NCBI GenBank assembly: GCA_963739335.1
Contig: CAVUAC010000101.1
Span: 1 to 64,000 of the forward strand
DNA length: 64,000 bases
Reading direction: 5' to 3'
DNA from: UBA9647 sp963739335
GTDB lineage: Bacteria; Bacteroidota; Ignavibacteria; UBA10030
Position 1 is the stretch's first letter; every line of letters begins with the position of its first letter. A program made the position numbers and the translations under genes. Positions 53,045 to 60,804 of this stretch are shown here, piece after piece. The notes under the pieces were generated by a model. The model was not told the origin of the DNA. It did not search any database and saw only the letters and a list, made by a program, of their open reading frames with translations.

Positions 53045-54094
53045 CTATTTGCCCGAGATCTTGAACCGAAACGAAACGGCGGTCCAAACAGCAATTGGCT
53101 TTCCGTTTTTCTTGGCAGGCTTGAACTTCCATTGTTTCACAGCAGCAACTGCTGCCTCGTCAATATCTTTCCTCAAGCTCTTGGCCACTTCCACTTTGGT
53201 CACTTTCCCCGCATCGTCGAGCCAGAGCTTCGTGACAACGGTTCCTTCAACATTGTCTGCCGTCGCTGAAGCTGGGTACTTCGGCTGCACCTGATTCGTG
53301 GCTTCAGGCGGATCATCATACTGTAGTTGTTCCTCCGAGAACTCTTTTTTCAAAAGGAAGTTTTGCGTGGTTGTGACTCCCGGCTTCACAAAGACGTTCA
53401 CCTGCACAGGCACGTATCCCACCGCCGCTACAACGATTGTAGCCGTTCCCGTTCGAACCCCGGATATTGAGTATCGGCCCAGCCCGTCGGTCACAGTGAC
53501 CATGGCTGTGCCCACCACAGCAATACTGACCTCGGGAATTGGTTCGCTAGAATCTTTGTCCCGCACATTGCCCAGGAGTTTTCCGGTTCCCTCAACGCTC
53601 CGCTTCTCCGCCAGTCTGAACTTGAAGGGAATAGCGACCCACGTCGCGACAGGCTTTCCATTCGCCATCGCTGGCTTGAACTTCCAACGCTTTGCGGCCT
53701 CCAGAGCGGCTTGATTAAATATCTCCGCGTCGCTTTTTATCACCATTACCTCAACCACCTCCCCCGTTTCGCTGATCCATACATTCGTCCAGACAACGCC
53801 TTCTAATCCTGCTCTACGAGCTATTTCCGGATACTTGGGCTGCACCGTATCCAGTGCTTCTGGTGCGGTATCATAGAGGACAAAATCCTTCGGTGGTTCC
53901 TTCTTCGCTGGCTTGTCCTGCGGTTCAGCCGCTTGAGACAAAAGTCGAGTCGCATGACCTGTTACGGAAGCGATCGCCTGAATGGCGGGGGCATCTCTGC
54001 GGGTCACAAAATTCTTGCTTGCCTCCTGTGCCAGCAAGAACACAGGAACAAGGAGCAACCACGCGAAACTCACCACTCGAGTAATCGAACTCAT
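53045..54094 (-). CDS. Secreted protein with two TonB C-terminal domains around a regulatory beta-sandwich (module 5)
   Basis: The 349 residues hold a signal sequence (FAWLLLVPVFLLAQ), a first TonB domain (about 80-160; VQPKYPEIARRAGLEGVVWT, AAKRWKFKPAMANGKPVATW), a carboxypeptidase-regulatory-like domain (about 172-240; LLGNVRDKDSSEPIPEVSIA) and a second TonB domain (about 265-347; VQPKYPASATADNVEGTVVT). Two TonB domains in one chain are rare; dimer-like binding of two partners is a guess. It is 32 bases after anti-sigma 5. Confidence 0.78.
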   Translation of the reverse strand: MSSITRVVSFAWLLLVPVFLLAQEASKNFVTRRDAPAIQAIASVTGHATRLLSQAAEPQDKPAKKEPPKDFVLYDTAPEALDTVQPKYPEIARRAGLEGVVWTNVWISETGEVVEVMVIKSDAEIFNQAALEAAKRWKFKPAMANGKPVATWVAIPFKFRLAEKRSVEGTGKLLGNVRDKDSSEPIPEVSIAVVGTAMVTVTDGLGRYSISGVRTGTATIVVAAVGYVPVQVNVFVKPGVTTTQNFLLKKEFSEEQLQYDDPPEATNQVQPKYPASATADNVEGTVVTKLWLDDAGKVTKVEVAKSLRKDIDEAAVAAVKQWKFKPAKKNGKPIAVWTAVSFRFKISGK

Positions 54095-54126
54095 GATTTC
54101 CTCCTATTGGGTTGTGATCATTTTCG

Positions 54127-54543
54127 TTAAGGGAAATACCCTTTCACCTCCACCATCGGCAGGGTCGTTATGTAAATTGTCTGCGTCTTCGTCCATAGGG
54201 ACGATAACGCAACGCTTCCGACAATGAGAACTATTGTTATGGCAGCCGCAACTGGCATCGGAATTGAGATCCTTCGCTTCCACACCCTCATCGCCATTGG
54301 TTTACGATTGCCGACATAGCGTTTCTCACCCGCTGTACGCCGCAACACTTTCTCATCCAACTCCGTCGAGGCGAGCGGAGGCTCTTGCTCTTTGAGGTCC
54401 GATCGAAGATCAAGAACCGTCCTCAGAGAACGTCTGCAGGACGGACACGCGCTCAGGTGCCGGAACAACAATTCCGCATCTTCTTCGTTGAGCTCGTTGT
54501 CAATCAATGCGCTCACCTGCTCTTCATACATGTCGCACGTCAT
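54127..54543 (-). CDS. Zinc-finger anti-sigma factor (module 5)
   Basis: A 138-residue ZAS protein with C3 (MTCDMYEE) and H-x3-C-x2-C in FRHLSACPSCRRS; one span near 96-117 (ISIPMPVAAAITIVLIVGSV). It overlaps the sigma 5 stop by four bases, the tightest coupling of the five modules, and precedes the double-TonB gene. Confidence 0.83.
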   Translation of the reverse strand: MTCDMYEEQVSALIDNELNEEDAELLFRHLSACPSCRRSLRTVLDLRSDLKEQEPPLASTELDEKVLRRTAGEKRYVGNRKPMAMRVWKRRISIPMPVAAAITIVLIVGSVALSSLWTKTQTIYITTLPMVEVKGYFP

Positions 54544-55097
54544 TGCTTATTCCTTCCTTTCAAGATCGATTCTACTTTCCTGCCAATTGCCTTTCTCGCC
54601 TTGAAGAGTGCCGATTTTACAGCACTTTCTGTCGATCCAGTGATCCGGGCAATCTCGCTGTAGGAAAGCTGTTCGTACTCTCTCAAGATCAATATCTCCC
54701 GATAAACGGGCCTCAGCAGACTCAGACAATGTTGGACAATTTCCGATCGCTCCTGCTTGACAACCCGTTCGAGCGGGCTGTCGTCATCCCAGATCTCCTC
54801 CGTCGCCTTCTCGAGTTCCTCTGTTGGCCGCACCCGCCGCAGAATCGTGAACGCCTCATTGCGTGCAATCGAGAATATCCAGGTTTGTAGTGATGCGGCA
54901 TCTTCGAGTTGATGAAGCGATCGGTGAACTTTTATGAACGTCTCCTGCGTTGCGTCCTCGGCATTCTGTGGGTGCCGGAGCAAGCGGTAGCAATACGCGT
55001 ACACTCGATGCTTGTACCGATGGTACAGCTGCGCGAACGAGCGACCTTGGTCGACTCTGATGCGCTCAACGAGTTGTTCGTCAGTAAGTGCTTGCAC
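54540..55097 (-). CDS. ECF RNA polymerase sigma factor (module 5)
   Basis: The 185 residues hold region 2 (AYCYRLLRHPQNAEDATQET, LQTWIFSIARNEAFTILRR) and region 4 (YREILILREYEQLSYSEIAR, SAVKSALFKARKAI). Intact; opens MQALTDEQLVERIRVDQGRS. The shared promoter element is about 75 bases upstream, in the spacer it shares with the divergent HEGGH membrane gene. Confidence 0.9.
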   Translation of the reverse strand: MQALTDEQLVERIRVDQGRSFAQLYHRYKHRVYAYCYRLLRHPQNAEDATQETFIKVHRSLHQLEDAASLQTWIFSIARNEAFTILRRVRPTEELEKATEEIWDDDSPLERVVKQERSEIVQHCLSLLRPVYREILILREYEQLSYSEIARITGSTESAVKSALFKARKAIGRKVESILKGRNKQ

Positions 55098-55170
55098 GAT
55101 CCTGAAGTCTTGTGGAGACGTCGCGTGAATAAGTTAGCACTTCCAGCATCACGGTCAACCCACCACAGGA

Positions 55171-55198
55171 GAGATGGAGGAATTCTCAAAAAGTTGCT
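55171..55198 (-). promoter_or_regulatory. ECF-type promoter element of sigma 5
   Basis: Minus-strand AGCAACTTTT, 12 bases, CATCTC. It has the same -35-like block and gap as the other four, with one mismatch in the downstream block. Confidence 0.72.
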
Positions 55199-55294
55199 GT
55201 TCTCAATCCTGCGAATTGCATTACTCTCCTTTGTTCTCTACATTTTCAGAGTCGTCGTCGAATGGCCCCAGCCGCCAATGAATTCTCCGATACT

Positions 55295-55942
55295 ATGAAA
55301 AAAACCCTCATCGCCTTCGAGATCATTCTCCTCTTTATCCTTTCATATTATTCATGGTACCTGGCAACCGACTATCAGACTCCCCATGGGCGATTTGACA
55401 TGCCCTTCCTCATCCGGATCATCGATATGATCGATCTTTTCATCCACGAGGGGGGGCATGGAGTGTTCAGGCTGTTCGGCCAGGTCATCTACGCCATGGG
55501 CGGCTCACTGATGCAGTTCATCCTGCCGTTCGCCACCATTCTCGTTTTGCTGAGAACAAGCGGACTCCGGTCGCTCATGGGGACACTGTACTGGTTCGGT
55601 CACAATATGATCAATGTGTCCATTTATATTGCGGATGCTCCCAAGCCGCAGTTGACGTTGATCTCGAAGCACGCATTCCATGACTGGCACTGGTTGGGTC
55701 TGCGTCTGGGAATTATGGACTCCACCGGTGACATCGCTGCTGTGGTTGCATTTCTTGGGACACTCAGTTTGCTGGGAGCCGTTGGCATGACGGTATACTT
55801 CATCATCCGCGATATCCGCGAAGAGTTCTGGCCTGCCCCTCCGCCAAAGCCCCTCCCGCCGGGAATTCATCCCCGCACAAGAACATTCCTCCCACCTGAT
55901 GAAAAACGACCTCGCGGGGACGACACCGACAGTATCGTATGA
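55295..55942 (+). CDS. Polytopic membrane protein with HEGGH (putative membrane metalloprotease-like)
   Basis: The 215 residues run from ATG 55295. There are about five spans, with HEGGHGVF close to the second (IDLFIHEGGHGVFRLFGQVI), then GGSLMQFILPFATILVLL. HExxH next to a membrane span is the zinc site of M50-type intramembrane or near-membrane proteases, and a later Asp could be the third ligand, but I cannot confirm the family. It is divergent from sigma 5. A Pro-rich cytoplasmic tail follows. The frame is open from 55262, but the first 11 residues are unlike a start. Confidence 0.5.
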   Translation: MKKTLIAFEIILLFILSYYSWYLATDYQTPHGRFDMPFLIRIIDMIDLFIHEGGHGVFRLFGQVIYAMGGSLMQFILPFATILVLLRTSGLRSLMGTLYWFGHNMINVSIYIADAPKPQLTLISKHAFHDWHWLGLRLGIMDSTGDIAAVVAFLGTLSLLGAVGMTVYFIIRDIREEFWPAPPPKPLPPGIHPRTRTFLPPDEKRPRGDDTDSIV

Positions 55943-55997
55943 AGAAGCGTACCTCCACGCTTGGCAAGCCGAAAAATTTCCATAGGAAGAAAACAAG

Positions 55998-56570
55998 ATG
56001 AAAGAACAAAAAAACTGCGGATGGGCCATATCTGACCCTTTGTATATCGAATACCACGACAAAGAATGGGGAAGCCCCGTGCACGACGATCGAAAGCTCT
56101 TTGAGATGCTGATCCTTGAAGGAGCGCAGGCCGGACTAAGCTGGATCACAATCCTGAAGAAACGCGAGAACTACAAAAGAGCATTCGACAATTTCGATGC
56201 TTCGAAGATCGCACGATACACTGAGCGCAAGAAACGGCAACTTCTTGCGAACGAGGGGATCGTCCGTAACCGTCTGAAAATCAATGCTGCCATAGAGAAC
56301 GCAAAAGCCTACCTCGCCGTCCAGAAGGAATTTGGCAGCTTTAATGCTTATATTTGGCGGTTCGTCGGCGGCAAGCCGAAACAAAATAGGTGGAAATCTC
56401 TGAGGGAGATACCGCCAAAGACTTCAGAATCTGATGCGATGAGCAAGGACCTGCAACAGCGCGGTTTCCGATTTGTCGGGTCAACCATCTGCTATGCATT
56501 CATGCAGGCCGTCGGAATGGTGAACGATCATATCACATCGTGCTATCGGCACGAACAGGTTATCCACTGA
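55998..56570 (+). CDS. tag: DNA-3-methyladenine glycosylase I
   Basis: A 190-residue base-excision enzyme removing 3-methyladenine. It opens CGWAISDPLYIEYHDKEWGS with the zinc-ligand Cys and His, followed by HDDRKLFEMLILEGAQAGLS, WITILKKRENY and the C-terminal FVGSTICYAFMQAVGMVNDH with the final zinc ligands. A GGAAG site lies about 12 bases ahead. Length and motifs are normal. Confidence 0.93.
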   Translation: MKEQKNCGWAISDPLYIEYHDKEWGSPVHDDRKLFEMLILEGAQAGLSWITILKKRENYKRAFDNFDASKIARYTERKKRQLLANEGIVRNRLKINAAIENAKAYLAVQKEFGSFNAYIWRFVGGKPKQNRWKSLREIPPKTSESDAMSKDLQQRGFRFVGSTICYAFMQAVGMVNDHITSCYRHEQVIH

Positions 56571-56599
56571 ACCACTCACATTCTTTAGCTGTACAACGT

Positions 56600-57838
56600 A
56601 TGACTTGTCAATCAAAGGGGATCGCTCTCGTTTCCATTGTCCTCGTTGCCTTCTACAGTCATTCGCTTTCGCAGTCCGGAGCGATGGTGATGCCGCCGTA
56701 CCTTCAGGCCGTGACGACCAACAGTATCTATGTTCTCGTCGAAAGCTCTACAACCGACACTGTGACCGTCGAATATGGTTTGACAAGCTCCTGCGCTTCT
56801 CGCGCCCGTACTGAGTCATATGATTCAACGACCAGCAGCACCTATGTTCACAACATCAGGCTCAGTGGCCTGTCCCCCTACACGCTCTATCACTACCGGG
56901 CCGTCCTTGTAGGGGTAACATCGAGCGATGCGACCTTCCGAACGGCGCCAAATCCAGGAACCAGTTTTCGGTTCGCGTGGATGGCAGATATGCGAGACAG
57001 CACAGCTGTTCACGATAGCATCTCGCTGCGGATTGCTGAGGCGAATCCTGTCATGTCGCTCTATGGCGGGGATCTTTGCAGCGGCTCGAGCTACTCAGCG
57101 TTCAAGAAGGAATTCTTCCGCCCAATTGAGCTGGGATTGATCGCTCACGTACCCTTCTTCAACACCCCGGGCAACCATGAGCGATGGTCGACCAACACCA
57201 AGGCATTCACACAGGCACCAGTCTCCGCTTCCGGTACGCAGGAATACTACTCGTTCGATTATGGGGATATGCATGTCCTTGTGCTCAACAACGAAATCCA
57301 CTACAACGAAGGAAGTCCACAGTATCTTTTCGCCGCAAAAGATCTCGCCTCGACGTCAAAGCCATGGAAAATCGTCATGCAGCACAAGCCGGCATACTGT
57401 GCCGGCGGACATGGTAAAGACAGTTGCATGAAGATCATGTCCGAGAAGATCTTTGAACAGAACCAAGTCGATGTCGTAATTGCCGGTCACTCGCACTTCT
57501 TTCAGCACAATCTGGTCAACGGAATTCACCACATGGTCCTTGGCTCGGCAGGCGCACCTCTGTACCCCCTGGGGAACGCTCCGTACGTTGTAAAAGCTGC
57601 CCAGGACTACAATTATGGAATCATCGATGTCACCCCGTCCACATTTACAATGATCGTGTACAACGACCGCGGAGCGATTCTCGACACTCTCGCTCTGAGC
57701 AAAGCCGCCGGGAAACATTCCGGAAAGCCTGGACCACCGGAGGGTTTTCTGCTTCAGCCGCTTCGTCCCGGCCAGGTTGCTCCTTCGGCCTTCATGCGCA
57801 CCGAACCAGCTGTGCTTGCGGAAAGGATTTCCGAATGA
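56600..57838 (+). CDS. Secreted purple-acid-phosphatase-like metallophosphoesterase
   Basis: The 412 residues run from ATG 56600 (signal peptide IALVSIVLVAFYSHSL). An N-terminal fibronectin-like domain (PPYLQAVTTNSIYVLVESST) precedes a calcineurin-like catalytic domain with WMADMRD, YGGDLC, NTPGNHE, MQHKPAYC and GHSHFFQH, the full metal-ligand set. Exported phosphate scavenging is the usual role. Its stop overlaps the Cdd1-like start (ATGA). Confidence 0.85.
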   Translation: MTCQSKGIALVSIVLVAFYSHSLSQSGAMVMPPYLQAVTTNSIYVLVESSTTDTVTVEYGLTSSCASRARTESYDSTTSSTYVHNIRLSGLSPYTLYHYRAVLVGVTSSDATFRTAPNPGTSFRFAWMADMRDSTAVHDSISLRIAEANPVMSLYGGDLCSGSSYSAFKKEFFRPIELGLIAHVPFFNTPGNHERWSTNTKAFTQAPVSASGTQEYYSFDYGDMHVLVLNNEIHYNEGSPQYLFAAKDLASTSKPWKIVMQHKPAYCAGGHGKDSCMKIMSEKIFEQNQVDVVIAGHSHFFQHNLVNGIHHMVLGSAGAPLYPLGNAPYVVKAAQDYNYGIIDVTPSTFTMIVYNDRGAILDTLALSKAAGKHSGKPGPPEGFLLQPLRPGQVAPSAFMRTEPAVLAERISE

Positions 57839-58107
57839 ACACAACGGCAAAACTGCAATCGATCGGGGAACTGCAGGATATCCCGGGCGTGGGAAAGAGT
57901 ATCGCTGAGGATCTCTGGCATCTCGGCATCCGGCGGGTTACCGATCTGAAGGGAAAAGACCCCGAGAGGCTGTACGTTAAACGCTGTTTCCAGGTAGGAA
58001 CGCAGATCGATCGATGCCTTCTGTACGTTTTCCGCTGTACTGTGTACTATGCATCCCATAAGCGCCACAAACCCGAGCTGTTGAAGTGGTGGAACTGGAA
58101 GGATTGA
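57835..58107 (+). CDS. Helix-hairpin-helix Cdd1-family protein
   Basis: A 90-residue protein with an HhH motif (LQDIPGVGKSIAEDLWHLGI) followed by the family signature RVTDLKGKDPERLY, then DRCLLYVFRCTVYYASHKRH and a C-terminal WWNWKD. Such proteins are annotated 'pathogenicity locus/Cdd1'; the HhH suggests DNA binding, but the role is unknown. It is translationally coupled to the phosphatase gene. Confidence 0.85.
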   Translation: MNTTAKLQSIGELQDIPGVGKSIAEDLWHLGIRRVTDLKGKDPERLYVKRCFQVGTQIDRCLLYVFRCTVYYASHKRHKPELLKWWNWKD

Positions 58108-58128
58108 GGGGGCTCACGCACATCGCTC

Positions 58129-59088
58129 ATGCACCCACCTCCTTCACGATTGAACCTTGCGGCAGCCTTTGCCTCGGTGTATCTCATCTGGGGATCAACC
58201 TATCTTGGTATCCGCATCGCGATTGAATCTGTCCCACCCTTTCTGATGGCGGGAACGCGATTCATCGTTGCAGGCAGTATGCTGTACCTCTGGGGCCGCT
58301 TGAGAAGCGGCGAGCGTCCAACGGCTGTCCATTGGAAATCCGCTACCACGATCGGCCTCATGCTGCTCCTCATCGGCAATGGCGGTCTGAGTTGGGCCGA
58401 GAAACTGATTCCTTCAGGCGTTGCCGCTTTGATCGTCGCTGTCAGCCCGCTCTGGTTTATTCTCCTTGAATGGATGCAGGGCGGCATCAAACCCTCGGCC
58501 GGCGTTTTCCTCGGATTGTTCCTGGGAACATTCGGTACATTGATTCTGATTGATCCGGCAGACCTTGTCGGTGGCGGCGAGGTCAATGTCCTTGGCGCCA
58601 TTGTTCTTCTGTTCTCTTCAGTGTGCTGGGCGATCGGGTCACTTTATTCGCGCAAGGCACAGCTTCCGTCATCGCCTCCTCTAGCAAACGGGATGGAGAT
58701 GCTCGTCGGCGGTGTAGCATTGCTCATCTTGAGCGCAGGCAGCGGAGAGCTGAACTCCTTCCACATTTCAGCTGTCACGAGCCGATCTCTTCTCGGCGTT
58801 GCATATTTGATCGTGTTTGGATCCATCATCGGTTTTTCCTCTTACGTATGGCTGCTGCACGCCACAACACCAACACGCGCATCGACCTACGCATACGTCA
58901 ATCCGATTGTCGCCGTTCTCATCGGCTGGCTTTTCGGAGGGGAAGCTCTCCCGGCACGCGTCCTCGTAGCCGCAGCGTTGATCATCGCCGCGGTTGCTGC
59001 AATCACGACGCTCGGATCAAGAAAAAGCTCGCAGGCAGTCGAGAATCTGGCCCTGCGAAAGGAAACGGAGGATCGTAGTGAGATGTAA
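58129..59088 (+). CDS. EamA/DMT-family transporter (YedA-like)
   Basis: The 319 residues have ten spans in two EamA repeats: the first opens FASVYLIWGSTYLGIRIAIE, the second begins near 155 (LGAIVLLFSSVCWAIGSLYS). The second ends VNPIVAVLIGWLFGGEALPA. Drug/metabolite-superfamily exporters of this kind move amino acids or other small metabolites; the substrate is unknown. It follows the Cdd1-like gene by 21 bases, and its stop lies within the next heptameric repeat site. Confidence 0.85.
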   Translation: MHPPPSRLNLAAAFASVYLIWGSTYLGIRIAIESVPPFLMAGTRFIVAGSMLYLWGRLRSGERPTAVHWKSATTIGLMLLLIGNGGLSWAEKLIPSGVAALIVAVSPLWFILLEWMQGGIKPSAGVFLGLFLGTFGTLILIDPADLVGGGEVNVLGAIVLLFSSVCWAIGSLYSRKAQLPSSPPLANGMEMLVGGVALLILSAGSGELNSFHISAVTSRSLLGVAYLIVFGSIIGFSSYVWLLHATTPTRASTYAYVNPIVAVLIGWLFGGEALPARVLVAAALIIAAVAAITTLGSRKSSQAVENLALRKETEDRSEM

Positions 59089-59219
59089 GATGGGGGATGG
59101 AAGATGGAAGGTAAGAAGTAGTAAGTAGTAAGTAAGAAGTAGAAAGTGTTAAACAGAATGCAGAAGGAGACAAGTTGACTGTTTACCAATTAACCAATCA
59201 CTAGTCACCAATCACCCTT
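59087..59219. repeat. Heptameric repeat site, mixed flavours, before trpF
   Basis: Run 1 (59087-59150): GATGGGG, GATGGAA, GATGGAA, GGTAAGA, AGTAGTA, AGTAGTA, AGTAAGA, AGTAGAA. Run 2 (59181-59219): TTTACCAATTAACCAATCAC, then TAGTCACCAATCACCC. A 19-base stretch of run 2 is identical to the site before murB (20218-20236). No gene lies between the runs. Confidence 0.75.
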
Positions 59220-59224
59220 AGGCC

Positions 59225-59890
59225 TTGAAGACTCGAGTAAAGATATGCTGCATCAAGAGCGTCGAAGAAGCGGAGCTTGCTCTTCAGTATGGAGTTTCAG
59301 CCCTCGGATTCGTTTCCGCGATGCCCAGCGGACCTGGCCCGATCTCAGAAGATCAGATCACTCATATTATCCCTCATGTTCCGCCTGGAGTATCCTCCTT
59401 TCTTCTTACGAGTCGGCAAGACGCTCCGTCCATCATCAAACAGCAGCACAGGACGCGCGCAAACACACTTCAACTTGTTGATGCCATTTCCGTGGAAACA
59501 CTCCAAGCGTTGAGGGATGCCCTCCCGGGCATTGCGCTCGTTCAGGTCATCCACGTAACAGGCACCGAGGCCCTCGAGGAAGCGCAATCCGTTGCCCCCT
59601 ACGTCAATGCCATTCTTCTAGACTCCGGCAATCCCAATCTCCCCGTCAAAGAGCTGGGAGGGACGGGCCGCATACACGACTGGTCCATAAGCAGAATGAT
59701 TCGCGAGCAGGTCGGCGTTCCCGTTTTCCTCGCAGGCGGTCTCCGCCCCGAGAACGTCGCTGACGCAATCAGATCCGTGAACCCGTTCGCTGTCGATGTC
59801 TGCAGCGGCGTGCGCACGAACGGCTTACTCGACGAGGAAAAGCTCTCGCGATTTTTCACAGCTATCGAAATTGCGGACAAAAGACTGTAA
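59225..59890 (+). CDS. trpF: Phosphoribosylanthranilate isomerase TrpF
   Basis: A 221-residue TIM barrel converting phosphoribosylanthranilate to CdRP in tryptophan synthesis. It starts at TTG 59225, forced by a TAG six bases upstream and by the catalytic Cys already at about residue 8 (VKICCIKS; KICG is usual). The catalytic Asp region AILLDSG, VPVFLAGGLRPENVADAI and AVDVCSGVRTNG are typical. No other trp gene is nearby, so it is a scattered pathway gene or a divergent homologue. Confidence 0.85.
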   Translation: MKTRVKICCIKSVEEAELALQYGVSALGFVSAMPSGPGPISEDQITHIIPHVPPGVSSFLLTSRQDAPSIIKQQHRTRANTLQLVDAISVETLQALRDALPGIALVQVIHVTGTEALEEAQSVAPYVNAILLDSGNPNLPVKELGGTGRIHDWSISRMIREQVGVPVFLAGGLRPENVADAIRSVNPFAVDVCSGVRTNGLLDEEKLSRFFTAIEIADKRL

Positions 59891-59969
59891 CTTGTCGATG
59901 ATAGATGAAGTGATGGACCAGGCACTCGGTGTCGCGTGCTCGACTCACCTTTTAAGGGAGGATGCGAAA

Positions 59970-60557
59970 ATGAAAATGACAAGCATCGCTTTGTTCTTGT
60001 GCCTCGGCGTGTCGACTGCGTTCGCGGAGGAAGAAACGCTGATCAGCGGTCCTATCGAGAGCGGCGGCTTCGGTGGTCCCGTTGTGAAGATCGGCAGCTT
60101 CAACGGTGAATCTGCACTTCTCGTCGGCGGCAGGGGCGGATGGATCATCAACCATTCATTCATCATCGGCGGTGGCGGGTATGGCCTCGTGAACAACATC
60201 AAAGCCAAGGTGCCAGGCCCGAACGGCGAGCGATACCTGAACATGGGGTACGGAGGGATTGAGCTGGAGTACGTCACGGAATCGGACCGGCTGATTCATT
60301 TCTCGTTCATGACGTTGATCGGTGGCGGCGGTCTGAGCTGGCGTGATGACAACATTCGAGCAGGCATGGCCCCCGAGAACGATTCATTTTTCATCGCGGA
60401 ACCAGCTGTGAATGTCAATGTTAACATCACGACATACTTCCGGATGAGTGGAGGGGTCAGCTATCGGTTCATCAGCGGGATCCAATCCGGTGCTTCCAGC
60501 AATGCTGACCTCAGCGGACCGTCTGGAGTCTTGACGCTGCGCTTTGGCAAGTTTTGA
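59970..60557 (+). CDS. Gly-rich outer-membrane beta-barrel-like protein
   Basis: The 195 residues run from ATG 59970, with AGGGAGG eight bases ahead and a signal peptide (SIALFLCLGVSTAFA). The mature part alternates Gly-rich turns and amphipathic strands (VKIGSFNGESALLVGGRGGW, SFIIGGGGYGLVNN, MGYGGIELEYVT) and ends in an aromatic strand, LTLRFGKF, as barrels do. The longer upstream frame is discarded. Function unknown; probably a small porin-like or surface protein. Confidence 0.7.
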   Translation: MKMTSIALFLCLGVSTAFAEEETLISGPIESGGFGGPVVKIGSFNGESALLVGGRGGWIINHSFIIGGGGYGLVNNIKAKVPGPNGERYLNMGYGGIELEYVTESDRLIHFSFMTLIGGGGLSWRDDNIRAGMAPENDSFFIAEPAVNVNVNITTYFRMSGGVSYRFISGIQSGASSNADLSGPSGVLTLRFGKF

Positions 60558-60804
60558 AATCGACGACGGCCTTTTTTTTGTCAGGTTTAGCTGTAGAGCT
60601 CCGAAGCTATGGCTGAGACCTGATGCCATACAAGAATTGCCGTCTCATTGATAGATCCGAAATCAATTCGATTTCGAAACTTGAAACAATTCTCAAATTC
60701 AAATGTCTAACACCAGAAGATCTCATCGGATAATCAGGCTGTAATCACCCCCCTGTGATCTTTGTGTCTCTTGTGGTTCTCCTTCTCAACAACAAGCTCA
60801 TTTC

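Noticed and set aside
60558..60804. Possible small RNA before the Sel1 gene
   Set aside because: A short inverted repeat (GAAATC/GATTTC) and a T run exist but do not form one coherent structure.
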